Source of the DNA: an uncultured Pelagibacteraceae bacterium
GTDB taxonomy: Bacteria > Pseudomonadota > Alphaproteobacteria > Pelagibacterales > Pelagibacteraceae
Reading direction: 5' to 3'
DNA: 64,000 bases
Assembly (NCBI GenBank): GCA_902523185.1
Contig: CABYYJ010000006.1
Location: 1 to 64,000, forward strand
Shown here: positions 59,444-64,000 of the stretch, one piece after another
How positions within the stretch are numbered: position 1 is the first letter of the stretch
Layout: each line of letters opens with the position of its first letter
The notes under the pieces: generated by a model
The model's database searches: none
The model's input: the letters and a program-made list of their open reading frames with translations, nothing else
Told to the model about the DNA's origin: nothing
Program-made: the position numbers and the translations under genes

Positions 59444-60592
59444 ATGAAAAAAGTTTACTTTATATTAGTTTACACAATTATCTTTTTTAACTCTAATCTT
59501 TTTAGTAATGAAAAGAATAAGATTTTAAAGGTAGGATTACTCGCGCCCTTAAGCGGAGAGTACAAAGATTTAGGTAATTCTTTACTATATTCTTTACAAT
59601 TAGCTTTAGAGGAAATTGATGATAAAAATGTTATTATTTTACCCAGAGACTCTGGTTTCAATAACAAAGATAAATTAAACTCGGCTGTGCAAGATATTAA
59701 GGCTCAGGGTGCGAATATTATCATTGGCCCGTTAAATTACGAGGAATTTGATCAAATAAAAAAATTCAATAATATGATTTTTATTTCACCCTCGAACATT
59801 AACCCTGAATTTACAAATAATGTAATAAGTATCGGTATTAGTTTAGAGTCACAACTAATAGCTTTAGCAGACTTTATAAAAAAGCAAAATAAAACAAAAA
59901 CTTTAATTATGTTTCCCAAAAATAATTATACAAATTTAATTAATGAAAAGTTAACTAAAGTAAATTTGAAATTTAAAACATTTATTTACAATCCTAATCC
60001 AGAAGTATTAACGAGTGAAATAGAGAAATTAACAAATTATACCCAAAGAAAAAGAAACTTAGAACTTAGAAAAAAAATGTTTGAAGACAAAGAAGATCCC
60101 CAATCAGTAAAAGAATTGGAACGACTACAGCAACTATATACCCTAGGTGACGTTGACTTTGACTCTATAATAATAATTGACTTTGGAAATAGCCTCAAAA
60201 GTGTTTTAACATCACTTATCTACTCAGATGTTAATCAGGAAAAGGTTTTGTTTTCAACAATTAATCAATGGTTTGATGAAAGTATATTTTACGAAAACAC
60301 AATAAAAGATCTTTATTATCCGTCGATTAATTATAAAGAATTCAAAAAATATAACAAAAAATATTTTAACAAATTTAAATTAAACCCTAATGAAATAACA
60401 ATACTTGCTTATGATGCTTTAGGTTTAATATATTATGCTTGGAAAAATAATAATAATATTAAATCAATAAATGATTTTTCTTTTAAAAGTAAGATTAAAG
60501 GGAAAATAGGCACATTTAGTTTCAAAGAAAGAAAAGTAACTCAGGAGCTCAAAATTTATAGAGCGGCAAACAATAAATTTACAAAATTTTAA
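59444..60592 (+). CDS. LpoA-like penicillin-binding-protein activator (periplasmic-binding fold)
   Basis: The protein has 382 aa. A signal peptide (VYFILVYTIIFF) precedes a type I periplasmic-binding fold: VGLLAPLSGEYKDLGNSLLYSLQLAL, GANIIIGPLNYEEF and LAYDALGLIYYAWK. Divergence from rsmI is the classic lpoA location. There is no lipobox, so it may be soluble rather than lipid-anchored. An amino-acid-binding protein is the alternative, but no permease genes are nearby. It overlaps rdgB by 14 bp convergently. Confidence 0.82.
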   Translation: MKKVYFILVYTIIFFNSNLFSNEKNKILKVGLLAPLSGEYKDLGNSLLYSLQLALEEIDDKNVIILPRDSGFNNKDKLNSAVQDIKAQGANIIIGPLNYEEFDQIKKFNNMIFISPSNINPEFTNNVISIGISLESQLIALADFIKKQNKTKTLIMFPKNNYTNLINEKLTKVNLKFKTFIYNPNPEVLTSEIEKLTNYTQRKRNLELRKKMFEDKEDPQSVKELERLQQLYTLGDVDFDSIIIIDFGNSLKSVLTSLIYSDVNQEKVLFSTINQWFDESIFYENTIKDLYYPSINYKEFKKYNKKYFNKFKLNPNEITILAYDALGLIYYAWKNNNNIKSINDFSFKSKIKGKIGTFSFKERKVTQELKIYRAANNKFTKF

Positions 60593-61157
60593 TTTTTTTT
60601 TTTAACTTTTTAAATGCGATAAACCTATGATCAATTAACATTTTTTTTGATTTAGACATTTGACCAAATGTAATATTACTATTTTTCGGTAAAAATATTG
60701 GATCATAACCAAAGCCCTTTGTGCCAATTATTTGATTTGAAATTTTTCCATTAATTTTACCAATTACAGTGATTGGCTTTTTTTTCGGTTTTTTATACGA
60801 CAAACAACATACAAATACAGCTGATCTATTTTTTTTGTTTCTCATTTTTTTTAAAATATATTTCATTCCTTTATTGAAGCCGCCACGTTGTTTAGCAAGT
60901 CGTGCTGAATAAATCCCCGGCTTGTTATGTAATGATTTAATACATAAGCCTGAGTCATCTGATATAACAGGATAGTTTACAAATTTTGAAAAGAAATTTA
61001 CTTTAAGCTTTGCATTTTGTTGAAAAGTTTTTCCTGTCTCTTCCGGACTTGGTATTTTAAGTGTTAAAGGTGAGATTTTCCTATATTTTCTTGAGATTAA
61101 ATGCGAAATTTCCTTAAATTTACCTCGATTGTGAGTACCTATTAAAATTTTTTTCAT
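60579..61157 (-). CDS. rdgB: RdgB/HAM1 non-canonical purine NTP pyrophosphatase
   Basis: The protein has 192 aa. IGTHNRGKFKEIS is the N-terminal family motif, DDSGLCIKSLHNKPGIYSAR the central one and GTKGFGYDPIFLP the C-terminal one. It hydrolyses ITP, dITP and XTP. It is divergent from grpE across 42 bp. rph and hrcA, which commonly separate these genes in relatives, are absent. Confidence 0.96.
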   Translation of the reverse strand: MKKILIGTHNRGKFKEISHLISRKYRKISPLTLKIPSPEETGKTFQQNAKLKVNFFSKFVNYPVISDDSGLCIKSLHNKPGIYSARLAKQRGGFNKGMKYILKKMRNKKNRSAVFVCCLSYKKPKKKPITVIGKINGKISNQIIGTKGFGYDPIFLPKNSNITFGQMSKSKKMLIDHRFIAFKKLKKKIKIL

Positions 61158-61199
61158 ATCGGTCTAGTAATTTTAAAATTATTAACTATATAGCACTCA

Positions 61200-61772
61200 A
61201 TGTCGGATAATAATAATAAAAAACCAGAAACTAACAACCAAGAACTAAAAGAAAAAGAAAGTGAAAATCCTCAGAATATAGAAGAGAAGTCAAAAGATAA
61301 AAAAGAAACTTCGATAGAGGATAAACTAAAGGACACAGAAGACAAATTATTACGATCTTTAGCTGAATTAGAAAATCAAAGAAGAAGGTTTGATAAGGAA
61401 ATAAAAGATGCTTTTGAATTTGGCTCATTTAATTTTGCAAGAGAAAGTTTAGCTATTCTTGATAATTTACAAAGAGCTAAAGATGCTATTAGAAATGATA
61501 AAGATCTTAAAATTAATAAAGACTTAGAAAAGTTTATAGAAAACATCACAATAATTGAAAAAGATATAACAACTATATTTGAAAAAAATAAAATAAAAAA
61601 AATCGAAACAAAGGGGAAAAAATTCGATCCTAACCTTCATCAAGCAATGACAGAAATTGAGGATGAAAAATCAGATGCTGGAATAATTCTTCAAGAAGTA
61701 CAGGCAGGTTATATGTTTGGAGAGAGATTACTCAGACCTGCTTTGGTTGGTGTATCAAAGAAAAAAAATTAA
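61200..61772 (+). CDS. grpE: Nucleotide exchange factor GrpE
   Basis: The protein has 190 aa. A charged disordered N-terminus precedes a long coiled coil and the GrpE head with FDPNLHQAMTEIED and the closing LQEVQAGYMFGERLLRPALVGVSKK. It releases ADP from DnaK. It is first in the grpE-dnaK-dnaJ operon. The 42-bp upstream region has a TATAT-rich stretch but no full CIRCE element. Confidence 0.95.
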   Translation: MSDNNNKKPETNNQELKEKESENPQNIEEKSKDKKETSIEDKLKDTEDKLLRSLAELENQRRRFDKEIKDAFEFGSFNFARESLAILDNLQRAKDAIRNDKDLKINKDLEKFIENITIIEKDITTIFEKNKIKKIETKGKKFDPNLHQAMTEIEDEKSDAGIILQEVQAGYMFGERLLRPALVGVSKKKN

Positions 61773-61798
61773 AAAATTGAGGAAAATAGACAAAAAAA

Positions 61799-61836
61799 GG
61801 GGGTTAAGAGGTCTTGTAGATCAAAAAAAAACCCCC
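61799..61836 (+). promoter_or_regulatory. G5/C5 stem-loop between grpE and dnaK
   Basis: GGGGGTT (61799-61805) and AACCCCC (61830-61836) can form a 7-bp stem around a 24-nt loop that holds a small inner GGTC/GATC stem and an A9 tract. In a 30% G+C genome two G5/C5 runs are striking. No T tract follows on the plus strand, so it is not a terminator. The dnaK ribosome-binding site (AAGGA) starts about 14 nt downstream. It could be an mRNA processing/stability element or a temperature-sensitive fold. Confidence 0.55.
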
Positions 61837-61861
61837 ATATAAATCAGTCAAAGGATAAATT

Positions 61862-63787
61862 ATGAGCAAAGTTATTGGAATAGATTTAGGAACTACAAAC
61901 TCTTGTGTTGCCATCATGGATGGTTCACAAGCAAAGGTTTTAGAGAATATTGAAGGAGCCAGAACAACACCTTCTGTTGTTGCCTTTTTAGAAAATGATG
62001 AAAAGTTAGTTGGTCAACCTGCTAAAAGACAAGCAGTTACTAATGCTGGCGATACGATTTTTGCAGTTAAGAGATTAATTGGTAGAAAATTTGATGGGCC
62101 GTCAGTACAAAAAGATATTACTAAAGTACCTTATAAAATCGTTAAATCTGACAATGGAGATGCATGGGTTGAAGGTAAGGGAAAAAAATATTCTCCCGCA
62201 CAGATCTCAGCTTTCGTTTTACAGAAAATGAAAGAGACAGCAGAAAAATATTTAGGTCAAGCAGTTACAAAAGCTGTAATCACTGTCCCGGCTTATTTTA
62301 ATGACTCTCAAAGACAAGCAACTAAAGATGCAGGAAAAATTGCCGGTCTAGAGGTACTTAGAATAATTAATGAACCTACAGCCGCATCATTAGCTTATGG
62401 TTTAGACAAAAAAGGTGGAAAAAAAATTGCGGTTTACGACTTAGGAGGTGGTACATTTGATATTTCTATTTTAGAAATTGGCGACGGAGTATTCGAGGTT
62501 AAATCGACAAATGGGGATACTTTTTTAGGTGGTGAAGACTTCGATGATGAAATTGTTGCTTACCTTGCATCAGAGTTTAAAAAAGATAATAGTATAGATT
62601 TAAAAAACGACAAACTTGCGCTTCAAAGACTTAAAGAAGCTGCAGAAAAAGCTAAAATTGAATTATCGTCAGCTGCTCAAACAGAAATCAATTTACCTTT
62701 TATCACTGCTGATAAGACAGGCCCTAAACATCTAAACTTAAAATTTACTAGAGCGAAACTTGAAGCTCTTGTCCAAGGCTTAGTTGATAGAACTCTTGAG
62801 CCTTGCAAAACTGCTTTAAAAGACTCAGGCTTCTCAGCTGCTGAAATTAACGAAGTCGTCCTTGTTGGTGGTATGACAAGAATGCCGAAAATTATTGAAA
62901 CAGTTAAAAATTTTTTTGGAAAAGAACCAAATAAAAGCGTTAATCCAGATGAAGTAGTCGCAATGGGAGCTGCTATTCAAGGTGGAGTGCTACAAGGAGA
63001 TGTAAAAGATGTTTTGCTTTTAGATGTAACTCCTCTTTCTTTAGGTATTGAAACACTTGGCGGAGTTTCAACAAAACTTATTGAAAAAAATACGACTATT
63101 CCGACAAAAAAGAGTCAAGTTTTTTCAACCGCTGAGGACAATCAACCAGCAGTTTCTATTAGAGTTTTACAAGGTGAAAGAGAAATGGCAGCAGATAACA
63201 AAATTTTAGGAAATTTTGAGTTGGTTGGAATTCCACCAGCACCAAGAGGAACACCTCAGATCGAAGTAACGTTTGATATAGATGCTAACGGGATAGTAAG
63301 TGTATCCGCAAAAGATAAAGGAACAGGAAAAGAACAGAAAATTCAAATTCAAGCGTCAGGTGGTTTATCTGATGAAGAAATCCAGAAGATGGTAAAAGAC
63401 GCTGAAGCCAATAAAGAAGCAGATAAGAAAAAAAGAGAAAACGTCGATGCTAGAAATCAAGCAGATAGCTTAGTGTTCTCAACAGAAAAAAGTCTGAAAG
63501 AACATGGAGATAAAATATCTGCAGAGGAGAAAAAGTCTATTGAAAACGGTATAGCGGATCTTAAAAAAGCTTTAGAGGGATCAGATGTTGAGGATGTGAA
63601 GAAAAAGACTCAAAGTTTAATACAGGTTTCAATGAAATTAGGTGAAGCAGTTTATAAAAGCCAACAAAAACCAAACGATAAAGATAAAGGATCTGGTGGA
63701 CCAAACGACTCCAAACCTGGCGACAAAGATAATGTAGTCGATGCAGATTTTGAAGACGTGAAAGAAGATAAAGAAAAAAGCGCCTAA
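61862..63787 (+). CDS. dnaK: Chaperone DnaK (Hsp70)
   Basis: The protein has 641 aa. ATPase motifs [32 protein letters not shown] and [13 protein letters not shown] are intact. The linker [14 protein letters not shown], the substrate-binding domain and a lid follow, with the acidic C-terminus [10 protein letters not shown]. It folds proteins with DnaJ and GrpE. A structured spacer of 89 bp separates it from grpE. Confidence 0.98.
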   Translation: MSKVIGIDLGTTNSCVAIMDGSQAKVLENIEGARTTPSVVAFLENDEKLVGQPAKRQAVTNAGDTIFAVKRLIGRKFDGPSVQKDITKVPYKIVKSDNGDAWVEGKGKKYSPAQISAFVLQKMKETAEKYLGQAVTKAVITVPAYFNDSQRQATKDAGKIAGLEVLRIINEPTAASLAYGLDKKGGKKIAVYDLGGGTFDISILEIGDGVFEVKSTNGDTFLGGEDFDDEIVAYLASEFKKDNSIDLKNDKLALQRLKEAAEKAKIELSSAAQTEINLPFITADKTGPKHLNLKFTRAKLEALVQGLVDRTLEPCKTALKDSGFSAAEINEVVLVGGMTRMPKIIETVKNFFGKEPNKSVNPDEVVAMGAAIQGGVLQGDVKDVLLLDVTPLSLGIETLGGVSTKLIEKNTTIPTKKSQVFSTAEDNQPAVSIRVLQGEREMAADNKILGNFELVGIPPAPRGTPQIEVTFDIDANGIVSVSAKDKGTGKEQKIQIQASGGLSDEEIQKMVKDAEANKEADKKKRENVDARNQADSLVFSTEKSLKEHGDKISAEEKKSIENGIADLKKALEGSDVEDVKKKTQSLIQVSMKLGEAVYKSQQKPNDKDKGSGGPNDSKPGDKDNVVDADFEDVKEDKEKSA

Positions 63788-63810
63788 GATAACAAACAAG
63801 GAGACGTCCT

Positions 63811-64000
63811 GTGGCCAAAAGAGATTGTTATGATGTCTTAGGTATCCCTAAAGGGGCTTCAAAAGAAGATATCAAAAAAGCATATAGAAAATTAGCACTT
63901 AAATACCATCCCGACAAAAATAAAGGCGACAAAGCTTCTGAGGAAAAATTTAAAGAAGCAAGTGAGGCCTATCACATTCTTTCTGACGAAAAAAGAAAAG
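63811..64000 (+). CDS. dnaJ: Chaperone DnaJ (partial, N-terminal J domain only)
   Basis: The gene starts at GTG 63811, with AAGGAG (63798-63803) 7 nt upstream, and runs off the window after 63 codons. [20 protein letters not shown] and the HPD-containing [26 protein letters not shown] (read in two parts) form a complete J-domain core that stimulates DnaK ATPase. The position 23 bp after dnaK is the standard operon arrangement. Confidence 0.95.
   Translation, partial: MAKRDCYDVLGIPKGASKEDIKKAYRKLALKYHPDKNKGDKASEEKFKEASEAYHILSDEKRK

Noticed and set aside
61190-61198. Half of a CIRCE-like element (TAGCACTC) just before the grpE start
   Set aside because: The inverted partner GAGTGCTA is missing in the expected place and hrcA is not adjacent, so it is probably chance.
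61799-61836. Terminator between grpE and dnaK
   Set aside because: The stem is not followed by a T tract on the coding strand; the A9 tract lies in the loop.

Overview
The window is a gene-dense, AT-rich (roughly 30% G+C by eye) chromosomal segment of a streamlined alphaproteobacterium. Genes overlap or abut almost everywhere and there are no tRNA, rRNA, insertion sequences, phage genes or CRISPR arrays. Synteny blocks are typically alphaproteobacterial: tsaE-amgK-murU with ahcY and a ChvI/ChvG pair; rpsT-dnaA divergent from mutM-ubiE-ubiB-coaBC-dut; irr divergent from fabA-fabB-fabI; murJ-trpS-nfu-tsaB-fur-miaB-phoH-ybeY-lnt-metK-nusA-infB-rbfA-rpsO-pnp. Base composition, compactness, a RegB/RegA pair and lost accessory genes suggest Pelagibacterales (SAR11) or a similarly reduced marine lineage. 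This is inference, not a phylogenetic placement.

Layout. 1-1788 is the N-terminal 596 codons of a secreted beta-propeller/autotransporter-like protein on the minus strand that leaves the window. 1870-10336 (minus) holds cell-wall recycling (murU, amgK), tRNA t6A modification (tsaE), SAH hydrolase, a ChvG/ChvI-type two-component system and polA. 10379-11891 (plus) holds an ABC ATPase and bioY. 11893-18065 is a polyamine operon (decarboxylase, deoxyhypusine-synthase-like protein, N-carbamoylputrescine amidase, agmatine deiminase) lying between the regA and regB genes of the redox two-component system. 18073-23305 (minus) is the replication block gyrB, dnaN, dnaA and rpsT; the 271-bp dnaA-rpsT gap is the longest non-coding stretch. 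23349-29341 holds mutM, ubiquinone genes, coaBC, dut, a ThiF-family enzyme and an SH3 protein. 29343-35444 is an iron/oxidative-stress and fatty-acid region: katG with a 2OG-Fe oxygenase and a small membrane protein, irr, and fabA-fabB-fabI. 35437-37172 is a small accessory pair (deacetylase, GNAT). 37174-49629 is a long minus-strand translation/RNA block (pnp through fur). 49638-55680 holds a very short TsaB, a secreted deacetylase, a Bax-like glucosaminidase, nfu, trpS and murJ. 55751-61157 holds maeB, a BON lipoprotein, rsmI, an LpoA-like protein and rdgB. 61200 to the end is grpE-dnaK-dnaJ.

The strongest regulatory signals are two nearly identical 17-bp palindromes resembling the alphaproteobacterial iron control element bound by Irr. 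One lies at the katG promoter and one between irr and fabA, tying haem-iron sensing to catalase-peroxidase and unsaturated fatty-acid synthesis. The only strong intrinsic terminator found (9-bp stem, 4-nt loop, T9) is not at an operon end: it directly precedes the nusA ribosome-binding site, so it looks like an attenuator of the nusA-infB-rbfA-rpsO-pnp operon. Other points to check are the polyamine operon, the truncated TsaB, nested divergent start regions and gene-loss scars in conserved blocks.
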